Below are positions 1 to 7,231 of a stretch of DNA of 14,037 nucleotides, piece by piece. Positions within the stretch are counted from its first letter, which is position 1, and every line of letters starts with the position of its first letter. A program made the position numbers and the translations under genes. This DNA is from Hydrogenophaga sp. (GTDB lineage: Bacteria > Pseudomonadota > Gammaproteobacteria > Burkholderiales > Burkholderiaceae_C): the NCBI GenBank assembly GCA_021154985.1, contig JAJNQE010000148.1:1-14037 (forward strand), in the 5' to 3' direction. The notes beneath the pieces are model-generated. The model saw nothing but the letters and a program-made list of their open reading frames with translations, ran no database searches and was not told the origin of the DNA.

Positions 1-3
1 CGC

Positions 4-246
4 ATGCAACTCAACATCACCGTCTATTCCAAGTCCGCCTGCCCGCAATGCGAGTCGGCCAAGATGCTGCTCAAGTCCCGCTCGCTGGGGTTTGAAGAGA
101 TCAAGATTGAAGACGAGACCGAGCGTCTCGCGTTCTATGAGCGCTGCGGTCCGTCGGTGCGGCAGATGCCGCAGATCTTCATCAACGACCATCGCGTGGG
201 GGGCCTGTCGGGTTTGCAGGCGGCGCTGGCGCAGCTGGGCCAATAG
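4..246 (+). CDS. Glutaredoxin-like thiol-disulfide oxidoreductase, 80 aa
   Basis: A small cytoplasmic thioredoxin-fold protein that would reduce disulfides or glutathione mixed disulfides. The N-terminal strand is followed by a dithiol active site CPQC at residues 13-16. The cis-proline lies in a QMPQIF segment (P56), and the glutathione-site glycine pair is G66-G67, so all the core landmarks are present at the normal length for the family. The second and third active-site residues (PQ) differ from the usual CPYC and are halfway to the CxQC of NrdH redoxins; the C-terminal half looks like a classical glutaredoxin. The start is the first ATG, but only 3 bp precede it, so the ribosome site is outside the window. 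The gene converges on urtE with a 9-bp gap. Nothing links it functionally to urea transport. The family call is firm; the exact subfamily (Grx3-like or NrdH-like) is uncertain. Confidence 0.9.
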   Translation: MQLNITVYSKSACPQCESAKMLLKSRSLGFEEIKIEDETERLAFYERCGPSVRQMPQIFINDHRVGGLSGLQAALAQLGQ

Positions 247-252
247 CCCAGC
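234..252. terminator. Hairpin between convergent grx and urtE (no U-tract)
   Basis: GCTGGGC (234-240) and GCCCAGC (246-252) form a perfect 7-bp stem with a CAATA loop. The stem spans the glutaredoxin stop codon and ends 3 bp before the urtE stop. It could act as a shared 3' end structure for both transcripts, but neither strand has a T-run after it, so intrinsic termination is only a possibility. Confidence 0.3.
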
Positions 253-255
253 CGT

Positions 256-954
256 TCAGATGGCCACGAGCTGGCGCACGCCTTTGGCCTGCATCTCGCT
301 GCCAGGTCCGCTGGCAATGACTTCGCCGCGCTCCATCACCACGTAGCGGTCGGCCAGGGCTTCGGCGAAGTCGTAGTACTGCTCCACCAACACGATGGCC
401 ATGTTGCCGCGGTCGGCCAGCATGCGGATGACGCGGCCGATGTCCTTGATGATGTTGGGCTGGATGCCCTCGGTGGGCTCGTCCAGGATCAACAGCTTCG
501 GGCCGGCGGCGAGCGCCCGCGCAATGGCCAACTGCTGTTGCTGACCGCCCGAGAGGTCGCCGCCCCGGCGGCCCAGCATCTGCTTGAGCACCGGGAACAG
601 CTCGAACAACTCGGCTGGTATCGGCGTGTTGCCCTTCTTGTAGGCCAAACCCATGAGCAGGTTTTCCTGCACGGTGAGGCGGCCGAAGATCTCGCGCCCC
701 TGCGGCACAAACCCCATGCCCATGCGGGCGCGCTCGTAGGGCGTGGCCTGGGCAATGGGCACACCGTCCAGCATGATGCTGCCGCTCTTGATGGGCACCA
801 GACCCATGAGCGATTTGAGCAGCGTGGTCTTGCCCACGCCGTTGCGTCCCAGCACCACCGTGACCTGGCCGAGTTCGGCGGAGAGGCTCACGTTGCGCAG
901 GATGTGGCTGCCGCCGTAGTACTGGTTGACGTCTTTGATTTCGAGCAGGCTCAT
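256..954 (-). CDS. urtE: Urea ABC transporter ATP-binding protein UrtE
   Basis: One of the two cytoplasmic ATPases of the urea importer, of LivF type, 232 aa. Visible motifs are Walker A GRNGVGKTT (residues 36-44), the Q-loop in the VPQGREIF segment, the signature LSGGQ (133-137) and Walker B ending in DE (157-158). The VEQYYDFA segment (189-196) is typical of UrtE, with glutamine in place of the switch histidine as in LivF. The chosen start is ATG at 954, preceded at 7 nt by AGGTGA. The frame runs 12 codons further up, but that extension would overlap the end of urtD and is not part of the conserved protein. It is the last gene of the operon, 7 bp after the urtD stop. The following gene is convergent. 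Confidence 0.95.
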   Translation of the reverse strand: MSLLEIKDVNQYYGGSHILRNVSLSAELGQVTVVLGRNGVGKTTLLKSLMGLVPIKSGSIMLDGVPIAQATPYERARMGMGFVPQGREIFGRLTVQENLLMGLAYKKGNTPIPAELFELFPVLKQMLGRRGGDLSGGQQQQLAIARALAAGPKLLILDEPTEGIQPNIIKDIGRVIRMLADRGNMAIVLVEQYYDFAEALADRYVVMERGEVIASGPGSEMQAKGVRQLVAI

Positions 955-961
955 GGTGATC

Positions 962-1837
962 TCACCTTCCCAAATAGACTTCGATGACACGCTCGTCGGC
1001 CTGCACCTGATCCAGCGTGCCCTCGGCCAGCACCGCGCCGTCGCACAGCACCGTGACCTTCTCCGAAATCGTGCGGATGAAGCTCATGTCGTGCTCCACC
1101 ACCACCAGCGAATGTTTGCCCTTGAGCGTGAGGAAGAGCTGCGCCGTGCGTTCGGTTTCCTCGTCCGTCATGCCGGCCACGGGTTCGTCCAACAGCAGGA
1201 GCTTGGGGTCCTGCATCAGCAGCATGCCGATCTCCAGCCACTGCTTCTGCCCGTGGCTCAGGTTGCCCGCCAGGCGCGCCGCGCTGTCCGCGAGGTGAAT
1301 GGTCTGCAGCACCTCGCCCAGGCGGTCTTTCTCCGCACCGGTGAGGCGAAACACCAGGGAGCGTCGCACGCCTTTGTCGGTCGCCAGCGCGAGTTCGAGA
1401 TTTTCAAACACGGTGAGGTGTTCGAACACCGTGGGCTTCTGGAACTTGCGCCCGATGCCCAGCGCGGCAATCTCGGCTTCGCGGTAGCGCAGCAGGTCGA
1501 TGGTGCTGCCGAAGAACACGTGGCCCGAATCCGGCCGCGTCTTGCCGGTGATGATGTCCATCATCGTGGTCTTGCCCGCGCCGTTGGGCCCGATGATGCA
1601 GCGCAGTTCGCCGGGCGCAATGTCCAGGCTGAGGTTGTTGATGGCCTTGAAGCCATCGAAGCTGACGTTCACACCTTCCAGATACAGGATGCGGCCGTGC
1701 GTGGTGTCTACCTCGCCGGGCGTCACCAGTCGCGAGAAACCCGCCGCGCGGCCGCCCGATTCGGTGTTGCCCTGCACGCTGGCTGGTGCGATTTTTTGAA
1801 AGCGCTGCGCGCCCTCCTCCATCAGATCGGGCGTCAT
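962..1837 (-). CDS. urtD: Urea ABC transporter ATP-binding protein UrtD
   Basis: The second ATPase of the urea importer, of LivG type, 291 aa. The ABC domain begins near residue 50 with LYLEGVNVSFDGFKA. It carries Walker A GPNGAGKTT (83-91), the Q-loop glutamine in KFQKPT (Q133), signature LSHGQ (193-197), Walker B LLLLDE (213-218) and the switch histidine in VEHD (H249). LSHGQ in place of LSGGQ is usual for UrtD. Roughly 45 residues precede the ABC fold and look low in conservation; they are absent from shorter UrtD proteins. The start ATG at 1837 shares an ATGA overlap with the urtC stop, and AAGGGAG just upstream is the ribosome site. Such overlap points to translational coupling. Confidence 0.95.
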   Translation of the reverse strand: MTPDLMEEGAQRFQKIAPASVQGNTESGGRAAGFSRLVTPGEVDTTHGRILYLEGVNVSFDGFKAINNLSLDIAPGELRCIIGPNGAGKTTMMDIITGKTRPDSGHVFFGSTIDLLRYREAEIAALGIGRKFQKPTVFEHLTVFENLELALATDKGVRRSLVFRLTGAEKDRLGEVLQTIHLADSAARLAGNLSHGQKQWLEIGMLLMQDPKLLLLDEPVAGMTDEETERTAQLFLTLKGKHSLVVVEHDMSFIRTISEKVTVLCDGAVLAEGTLDQVQADERVIEVYLGR

Positions 1838-2955
1838 GCTTGTTCTCCCTTGGCGCCACGAAGCTTCTTGACCAGACCCACCACGCCATGCGGCATGAAG
1901 AGCGTGACCACGATGAACAGCACACCCAGGCAATACAGCCAGTACTCGGGAAAGCTCACCGTGAGCCAGCTCTTGGCGCCGTTGACGATGAACGCACCGA
2001 CGATGGGTCCGATGAGCGTGGCGCGGCCACCCACCGCCGCCCAGATCGCGATCTCGATGCTGTTGGCCGTGCTCATCTCGCCGGGGTTGATGATGCCCAC
2101 CTGCGGCACATAGAGCGCGCCGGCAATGCCGCACATCACCGCCGAGATGGTCCAGATGGTGAGCTTGTAGGGCAGCGGGTTGTAGCCACAGAACATGACG
2201 CGGCTCTCGGCGTCGCGCACCGCCTGCAGCACGCGACCGAACTTGCTGTTGACCAGCCAGCGCGCCCACAGAAAGAAACCCAGCAGCGTGAGGCCGGTGA
2301 TCACGAACAGCGTCATGCGCATGTTGGGGGTGGCCAGCGGAATGCCGAGGATGCGCTTGAAATCGGTGAAGCCGTTGTTGCCGCCAAAACCGGTTTCGTT
2401 GCGGAAGAAGAGCAGCAGCGCAGCGAAGGTGAGGGCCTGCGTGATGATGGAGAAATACACACCCTTGATGCGCGAGCGGAAGGCGAAGTAACCGAACACA
2501 AACGCCACCAAGCCCGGCACCAGCACGATCAGCAGCAGCGTGGCGATGAAGCTGTCGGAGAGCGCCCAGTGCCAGGGCAGTTCTTTCCAGTCGAGGAAGA
2601 CCATGAAGTCGGGGAGCTCGCTTTTGTAGTTGCCGTCCAGCCCGATCTGGCGCATGAGGTACATGCCCATCACATACCCGCCCAGCGCAAAGAACAGGCC
2701 ATGGCCGAGGCTCAGGATGCCGGTGTAGCCCCAGATCAGGTCCATGGCCAGCGCGCAGATGGCGTAGCACATGATCTTGCCGAGCAGGCCGACCATGTAG
2801 TCGCTCAGGTGGAAGGCGCTGCCTTCGGGCACAAACAGGTTGAGCAGCGGCGCGACAGCGCACACCACGAGCAAAGCGACGACGAAGGCGCTCCACCCGG
2901 CGCGGGTGAGCAGGGGGCCGGGTGCCGGCAAAACAGTGCTGGCGTCGGTGCTCAT
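1834..2955 (-). CDS. urtC: Urea ABC transporter permease UrtC
   Basis: An inner-membrane permease of LivM type, 373 aa, which pairs with UrtB to form the urea translocation path. Hydrophobic segments are visible around residues 21-42, 54-76, 80-100, 135-158, 165-185, 213-231, 264-284, 300-325 and 338-356. Family landmarks are the TGILSLGHGLFFALGGY segment (78-94), TGFGGNNGFTDFK (188-200) and GRATLIGPIVGA (310-321). The start ATG at 2955 overlaps the urtB stop as ATGA and is preceded by GGGAGG. In-frame sequence continues upstream inside urtB, but it is a shadow of that gene. The stop overlaps the urtD start. Confidence 0.95.
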   Translation of the reverse strand: MSTDASTVLPAPGPLLTRAGWSAFVVALLVVCAVAPLLNLFVPEGSAFHLSDYMVGLLGKIMCYAICALAMDLIWGYTGILSLGHGLFFALGGYVMGMYLMRQIGLDGNYKSELPDFMVFLDWKELPWHWALSDSFIATLLLIVLVPGLVAFVFGYFAFRSRIKGVYFSIITQALTFAALLLFFRNETGFGGNNGFTDFKRILGIPLATPNMRMTLFVITGLTLLGFFLWARWLVNSKFGRVLQAVRDAESRVMFCGYNPLPYKLTIWTISAVMCGIAGALYVPQVGIINPGEMSTANSIEIAIWAAVGGRATLIGPIVGAFIVNGAKSWLTVSFPEYWLYCLGVLFIVVTLFMPHGVVGLVKKLRGAKGEQA

Positions 2956-4547
2956 GCCGCCTCCCTGCCTTTCATGGCAAAGATGCCCTGGGGTCTTTTC
3001 TGGATGAAGACGATGATGAAGACCAGCACCGCGATCTTGGCCAGCACGGCGCCGGCCCAACCTTCGATGAACTTGTTGAGCAGGCCCAGGCCGAGCGCGG
3101 CATACACCGTGCCCGCAATCTGCCCAACGCCGCCGAGCACCACCACCATGAACGAGTCCACGATGTAGCTCTGGCCGAGGTCGGGGCCCACGTTGCCGAT
3201 CTGGCTGAGTGCGCAGCCCGCGAGACCCGCGATGCCCGAGCCGAGTGCAAACGCATAGGTGTCGATGCGCGCGGTGTTCACGCCCATGCACGATGCAATG
3301 GGCCGGTTTTGGGTGACGCCGCGCACGAACAAACCGAGACGCGTTTTCGTGATCATGAGCGTCACGCCCACGAGCACGGCCACCGCAAAGCCGATGATGA
3401 TGATGCGGTTCCAGGGCAGGTTGAGGTTGCCCAGCAAGGTCACACCACCGCTCATCCAGCTCGGGTTTTCCACGCCCACGTTTTGCGCGCCAAAGATGCT
3501 GCGCACCGCCTGCATCAGCACCAGGCTGATGCCCCAGGTGGCCAGCAGCGTCTCCAATGGGCGGCCGTAGAGAAAACGGATCACCGAACGCTCCATGGCT
3601 GCGCCGACCAGCGCCGACGTGGCAAACGCCACCGGCAAAGCCGCGAGCAGGTACCAGTCGAAATACTCGGGCAGCGACTGCCGAAAGAACACCTGCACCA
3701 GCCAGGTGGCGTAGGCGCCGATCATGATGAGTTCGCCGTGGGCCATGTTGATCACGCCCATGAGCCCGTAGGTGATGGCAAGGCCGAGTGCGGCCAGCAG
3801 CAGGATGCTGCCCAGGCTGATACCGGTGAAGGCCTGCGCAAGCGTGTTGCCCAGGGCAAGCATGCGGTCGATGCCCTGGAGCGAATCGGCCAGCGCGGCT
3901 TTCACACCAGCGTCGGTCTCTTTCTCCATCTGTTGCAGCAGCAGCGGTCGCACGATGGGTTGTTTGGCTTCGCCCAGCTTCTGCGCGGCGGCCAGGCTCT
4001 GCGCAGCATCTTCACTGGCCAGCAACACCGCGGCCTGTGCGAGTTCCAGGCTCTGGCGCGCCTGCGGATCGAGTTGACCCGCCAGGGCCTTGTCGATCAA
4101 CGCCAGCTGGCTGATGTCGGGTTCTTCAAACGCACTGCGCTGCAGGGTGCGCGCGGCCTCGCGCTGGCGCTCGGGCGGCGCACCCACCACTTCCATGCCG
4201 GCCAGCGCGCTTTCCATGGCGCTGCGCAGGCGGTTGTTGATCATGATGTCGCCCGCGTCGTCGGGCAACGGCAGCTTTTCGCCGGTCACGGCGTCCACGG
4301 CGCCATCGTCCACCACGATGAACACCCGCTCGCCCTGCACGCGCACGGCTTCTTCGGACATGGCCTTTATCAGCGCAGAAGCTTTTTCATCAGGCTCGGC
4401 AGCGAGCTTGTTCAGGGTGTCGATGCGCACATCGGTGTCACCGTCCACCAGAGCCAGGGCGTCGGCCGGTGTGAGGGCGTGGGCGGCACCTGCGCCCATC
4501 CAGATCGCCAAACACAGCCCCAGCAAACGGAGCCAACGAATCTTCAT
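2952..4547 (-). CDS. urtB: Urea ABC transporter permease UrtB with N-terminal periplasmic domain
   Basis: The LivH-type permease partner of UrtC, 531 aa. Residues 1-24 are a signal peptide (MKIRWLRLL, hydrophobic core, probable cleavage after AHA at 22-24). Residues 25-230 form a soluble, mostly helical region rich in Ala, Glu and Gln with spaced leucines, resembling helical repeats. The multispanning permease follows, from about 235 to 520, with GLMGVINMAHGELIMIGAY (261-279) as the best family landmark. Proteobacterial UrtB proteins of about 530 aa share this two-part design; LivH-type permeases without the extra part are near 300 aa. The role of the extra domain is not known to me. ATG at 4547 is supported by GAGGA just upstream. 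It follows urtA after 163 bp and overlaps urtC. Confidence 0.94.
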   Translation of the reverse strand: MKIRWLRLLGLCLAIWMGAGAAHALTPADALALVDGDTDVRIDTLNKLAAEPDEKASALIKAMSEEAVRVQGERVFIVVDDGAVDAVTGEKLPLPDDAGDIMINNRLRSAMESALAGMEVVGAPPERQREAARTLQRSAFEEPDISQLALIDKALAGQLDPQARQSLELAQAAVLLASEDAAQSLAAAQKLGEAKQPIVRPLLLQQMEKETDAGVKAALADSLQGIDRMLALGNTLAQAFTGISLGSILLLAALGLAITYGLMGVINMAHGELIMIGAYATWLVQVFFRQSLPEYFDWYLLAALPVAFATSALVGAAMERSVIRFLYGRPLETLLATWGISLVLMQAVRSIFGAQNVGVENPSWMSGGVTLLGNLNLPWNRIIIIGFAVAVLVGVTLMITKTRLGLFVRGVTQNRPIASCMGVNTARIDTYAFALGSGIAGLAGCALSQIGNVGPDLGQSYIVDSFMVVVLGGVGQIAGTVYAALGLGLLNKFIEGWAGAVLAKIAVLVFIIVFIQKRPQGIFAMKGREAA

Positions 4548-4615
4548 GTGAAATCCTCAGCCGACAAAAGCGATCACAGCGGCGCGCAGGCCCACTACCC
4601 AAGGGCATCGAGGGT

Positions 4616-4628
4616 CCGGCTCCGCCGG
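4616..4628. repeat. Small hairpin CCGGC-TCC-GCCGG
   Basis: CCGGC (4616-4620) and GCCGG (4624-4628) form a perfect 5-bp stem around TCC. It lies next to the larger palindrome in the urtA-urtB gap and may be part of the same dispersed element. Confidence 0.4.
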
Positions 4629-4640
4629 CCCAAGATGCCG

Positions 4641-4695
4641 TCCCCCCTCCCAGCGCCACAGGCGCGCCAGAGAGGGGGGAAGCCGCGTCAGCGGC
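4641..4695. repeat. GC-rich intergenic palindromic element of Comamonadaceae type
   Basis: TCCCCCCTC (4641-4649) and GAGGGGGGA (4672-4680) are exact 9-bp inverted arms. Between them GCGCC-ACA-GGCGC (4653-4665) forms a second stem. Immediately after lies GCCGC-GTCA-GCGGC (4682-4695), then a run of six Gs from 4700. On the transcribed strand this reads as C-run, small hairpin, then the large hairpin. I recognise the style as a repeat often found between genes in Comamonadaceae genomes; that part is from memory, not shown by this window, which has a single copy. Confidence 0.6.
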
Positions 4696-4710
4696 GCAGG
4701 GGGGTGCTCT

Positions 4711-6009
4711 TTACTTCTTCATTTCAGGGACATTTTTCTTGCCCTTGTTTTCCGCGATGTAGTCGCTCCATGGATCGGCCACCACGGGGCCTGGCGTCTT
4801 CCACACCACGTTGAACTGGCCATCGGCCTTGATCTCGCCGATGAACACCGGCTTGTGCAGGTGGTGGTTTTCCTTGTCCATGGTGCTGGTGAAGCCACCC
4901 GGCGCCTTGAAGGTCTGGCCGGCCATGGCGGCGATCACCTTGTCGGTGTCGGTGGACTTGGCCTTGGTCACGGCCTGCGCCCACATGTTCACGCCGATGT
5001 AGGTGGCTTCCATCGGGTCGTTGGTGAGCGGCTTGTCCTTGTGGCCGGGGATGTTCTTGGCCTTGGCGTAAGCGGCCCACTTCTTCACGAACTCGGTGTT
5101 GGCCGGGCTCTTGATGCTCATGAAGTAGTTCCAGGCGGCCAGGTGGCCCACCAGCGGCTTGGTGTCCACGCCGCGCAGCTCTTCCTCACCCACCGAGAAG
5201 GCCACCACAGGCACGTCTTTGGCGCTCAGGCCGGCGTTGCCCAGTTCTTTGTAGAAGGGCACGTTGGAGTCACCGTTGATGGTGGAGACCACGGCCGTCT
5301 TCTTGCCTTCGGAGGAGAACTTCTTGATCTTGGCAATGATGGTCTGGTAGTCGGAGTGACCGAACGGGGTGTACTCCTCCATGATGTCGGCATCGGCCAC
5401 GCCCTTGGCTTTCAAGAAGGCGCGCAGGATCTTGTTGGTGGTGCGGGGGTACACGTAGTCGGTGCCCAGCAGCACGAAGCGCTTGGCCGAACCACCGTCC
5501 TTGCTCATCAGGTATTCCACCGCGGGAATGGCCTGCTGGTTGGGCGCGGCACCTGTGTAGAACACGTTCTTGCTCAGCTCTTCGCCTTCGTATTGCACGG
5601 GGTAGAACAGCAGGCCGTTGGCCTCTTCCACCACCGGCAGCACCGACTTGCGCGACACCGAGGTCCAGCAGCCGAAGATCACGGCGGCCTTGTCCTGCGT
5701 GAGCAGTTGTTTGGTCTTCTCGGCGAACAGCGGCCAGTTGGAAGCCGGGTCCACCACCACGGGTTCGAGCTTCTTGCCCAGCAGACCGCCCTTGGCGTTG
5801 ATCTCGTCAATGGCCATCAGCACCGTGTCCTTGAGAACGGTTTCCGAAATGGCCATGGTGCCCGAGAGGCTGTGCAGAACGCCGACCTTGATGGTCTCCT
5901 GGGCGTGGGCGCTCAGACCGGTGAAGCCGAGCGTGGCGACCGTGGCGGCAGCGGCCAGGGTCTTGAGGGTGAAACGGCGAGCGTTGGCAGTGGTGGGGGT
6001 GGTCGACAT
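4711..6009 (-). CDS. urtA: Urea ABC transporter substrate-binding protein UrtA
   Basis: The periplasmic urea-binding protein, 432 aa, of the branched-chain amino acid/amide binding family. The signal peptide has ARRFTLKTLAAAATVATLGF (residues 10-29), and cleavage after AHA at 34-36 would leave QETIKVG as the mature start. The twin arginine at 11-12 makes Tat export possible. The mature protein opens with IKVGVLHSLSGTMAISE (40-56), typical of UrtA, followed by a GGLLGKKLEPVVVDPASNW segment (74-92) and IFGCWTSVSRKSVLPV (111-126). It is the first gene of the operon. ATG at 6009 has a strong AGGAGA ribosome site 6-11 nt upstream. The 160-bp leader holds an inverted and a direct repeat that may control the operon. 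Confidence 0.96.
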   Translation of the reverse strand: MSTTPTTANARRFTLKTLAAAATVATLGFTGLSAHAQETIKVGVLHSLSGTMAISETVLKDTVLMAIDEINAKGGLLGKKLEPVVVDPASNWPLFAEKTKQLLTQDKAAVIFGCWTSVSRKSVLPVVEEANGLLFYPVQYEGEELSKNVFYTGAAPNQQAIPAVEYLMSKDGGSAKRFVLLGTDYVYPRTTNKILRAFLKAKGVADADIMEEYTPFGHSDYQTIIAKIKKFSSEGKKTAVVSTINGDSNVPFYKELGNAGLSAKDVPVVAFSVGEEELRGVDTKPLVGHLAAWNYFMSIKSPANTEFVKKWAAYAKAKNIPGHKDKPLTNDPMEATYIGVNMWAQAVTKAKSTDTDKVIAAMAGQTFKAPGGFTSTMDKENHHLHKPVFIGEIKADGQFNVVWKTPGPVVADPWSDYIAENKGKKNVPEMKK

Positions 6010-6099
6010 GGCGCTTCTCCTGTGTTCCTGGGGTCCCGTGAGGGGTTGGTGTTGGCGCCGCCGGCTGCCCTCTTCGGGCTTGGCTCAGCGGACAACTGG

Positions 6100-6147
6100 A
6101 CTCTAGGGAACAGGCTTGAGGGCGTATGTACGCCGGGTGGCGTATGT
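6100..6147 (-). promoter_or_regulatory. Putative urtA operon control region
   Basis: GGCGTA-TG-TACGCC (6121-6134) is a perfect 6-bp inverted repeat, and its left part GGCGTATGT recurs as a direct repeat at 6139-6147, 18 bp away. On the coding strand these read ACATACGCC twice. About 15 bp further downstream is TAGAGT (complement of 6100-6105), a weak candidate -10 with no good -35, which would fit activator-dependent transcription. Neither an NtrC-like dyad nor a sigma-54 -24/-12 pair is evident. The protein that binds here is unknown; the site assignment is inference from symmetry and position. Confidence 0.4.
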
Positions 6148-6169
6148 GTGTGTGGGGGGGACGCAAACG

Positions 6170-7216
6170 TTACGCGATGCGGACCCACTTCGCCCCACGC
6201 CCCTTGCCTGTGGGGGCAATCAGGCCCTCTGATTTCATCGTGCGCAGCACCAGTCGCACCATGTCACGGCTGACGCCGGGACAGGCGTCTTCGAGCTCCG
6301 AGATGGAAAACGGCAATGTGCGCTTGAGCACTTCGGCACGCACACGATCGCTTTTCGCGCCACGCCCATGTTCGATCCGGCCCACGCGCTCTTCAAATTC
6401 TTTGTACGCCCGCAGCAAAGCACCCCAGAAGTAGCCGAGCCATGGCGCGATGTCGTGCCGACCTTCATGCCAGCCGTGGGAGCTGGCCTCCAAGGTTTCG
6501 TAGTAGTTCTCCTTGCTCTCTTCAAAGATGCGTTCGAGGCTGATGTAGCGGCCCACCGCGCAGTCAAAGTGGTAGAGCAGTTGCAGAGTGAGCAGGCGTG
6601 CGGTGCGTCCGTTGCCGTCGGCAAAGGGATGGATGCACAAGAAGTCCAGCACCACCAAGGGCACCAGCACCAGCGGGTCGGCCAAGTGTTGGTCCAGTGC
6701 ATGGCGGTAGCGACCAACCAGATCGATCATGGCCATTGGCGTGAGGTGTGCTGGAACGGGACGGAAGCGAATGCGGGTGCTGCCGTCGGGGTGCCGCTCG
6801 ACAATGTCGTTGTTCGTGGCCTTCCACACGCCGCCGGGCTGGGGCATGTAGCGATAGAGCATGCCGTGAAGCTGCTGTACCGTACCTTCGTTGAACGGCA
6901 TGTGTTCGCCGCTCTCGTGTACAAGGGCGAGCGCGTCGCGGTAACCAGCCACCTCTTGTTCACTGCGGCTTTTGGGCGCAGCATCTTTGAGCACCAGCGC
7001 CTTCAGGCGACTGGGCGCCACCTCGATGCCTTCAAGCCGGTTGGACGATTCAGTGGACTCAACCACGGCCACTTGCCGCAAACCGCTCAACACCTCGGGT
7101 GACTGCGCCACGTACAACTGCTGCTTGCCACGGTATTCACCCAGCGCACGCAGTGTGCCCAGTTGCTGCGCATCGAAGCGGAGGCTTGTGAGGTAGTCGA
7201 GCTCGAGAGATTGCAT
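6170..7216 (-). CDS. Fic-family protein (putative AMP transferase) with C-terminal winged helix
   Basis: A 348-aa protein expected to transfer AMP from ATP to a hydroxyl side chain of a target protein, and possibly to remove it. The catalytic Fic motif is intact, HPFADGNGRTAR at residues 196-207 (H196, D200, N202, R204, R207). The N-terminal part carries SNRLEG at 58-63, matching the (S/T)xxxE(G/N) inhibitory helix, which marks a class II, self-inhibited enzyme. A flap segment lies near VWKATNNDIV (130-139). The last 55 residues (FSISELEDACPGVSRDMVRLVLRTM and after) look like a winged-helix DNA-binding domain ending in GRGAKWVRI. This is the domain order of SoFic-like proteins. ATG at 7216 starts the conserved part, although no clear ribosome site precedes it. 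The AT-rich upstream region holds a symmetric four-box site, so autoregulation is plausible. No antitoxin gene is adjacent. The target protein is unknown. Confidence 0.93.
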   Translation of the reverse strand: MQSLELDYLTSLRFDAQQLGTLRALGEYRGKQQLYVAQSPEVLSGLRQVAVVESTESSNRLEGIEVAPSRLKALVLKDAAPKSRSEQEVAGYRDALALVHESGEHMPFNEGTVQQLHGMLYRYMPQPGGVWKATNNDIVERHPDGSTRIRFRPVPAHLTPMAMIDLVGRYRHALDQHLADPLVLVPLVVLDFLCIHPFADGNGRTARLLTLQLLYHFDCAVGRYISLERIFEESKENYYETLEASSHGWHEGRHDIAPWLGYFWGALLRAYKEFEERVGRIEHGRGAKSDRVRAEVLKRTLPFSISELEDACPGVSRDMVRLVLRTMKSEGLIAPTGKGRGAKWVRIA

Positions 7217-7231
7217 GGCTGGAAGGGCTGG

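Larger units (their letters stand above)
4548..4710 (-). other. urtA-urtB intergenic region
   Basis: These 163 bp inside the operon hold no gene. They are filled by three or more GC-rich hairpins, listed separately, followed toward urtB by a less structured leader with GAGGA before the urtB ATG. Because urtA codes for the periplasmic binding protein, usually needed in excess over the membrane parts, this is a natural place for 3' end protection or partial termination. That role is inference; no U-tract follows the main hairpin on the transcribed strand. Confidence 0.6.

Noticed and set aside
955..990. Start of urtE 12 codons further upstream
   Set aside because: It would overlap the urtD end, and AGGTGA is well placed for ATG 954.
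4641..4680. Intrinsic terminator after urtA
   Set aside because: The stem is strong, but no T-run follows it on the transcribed strand, and urtB continues the operon; kept as a repeat instead.
2922..4814. Long open frame on the plus strand opposite urtB
   Set aside because: It is rich in His, Gln and Arg with no domain-like order, and lies wholly opposite urtB with its signal peptide and permease motifs. It is a GC-driven shadow.
6010..6169. Sigma-54 promoter or NtrC site before urtA
   Set aside because: I looked for TGGCAC-N5-TTGC and for a TGCACC/GGTGCA dyad on the coding strand and found neither.
4855..6273. Long open frame on the plus strand opposite urtA
   Set aside because: Composition is that of an antisense frame (Gly, Val, His rich) and urtA is unambiguous on the other strand.
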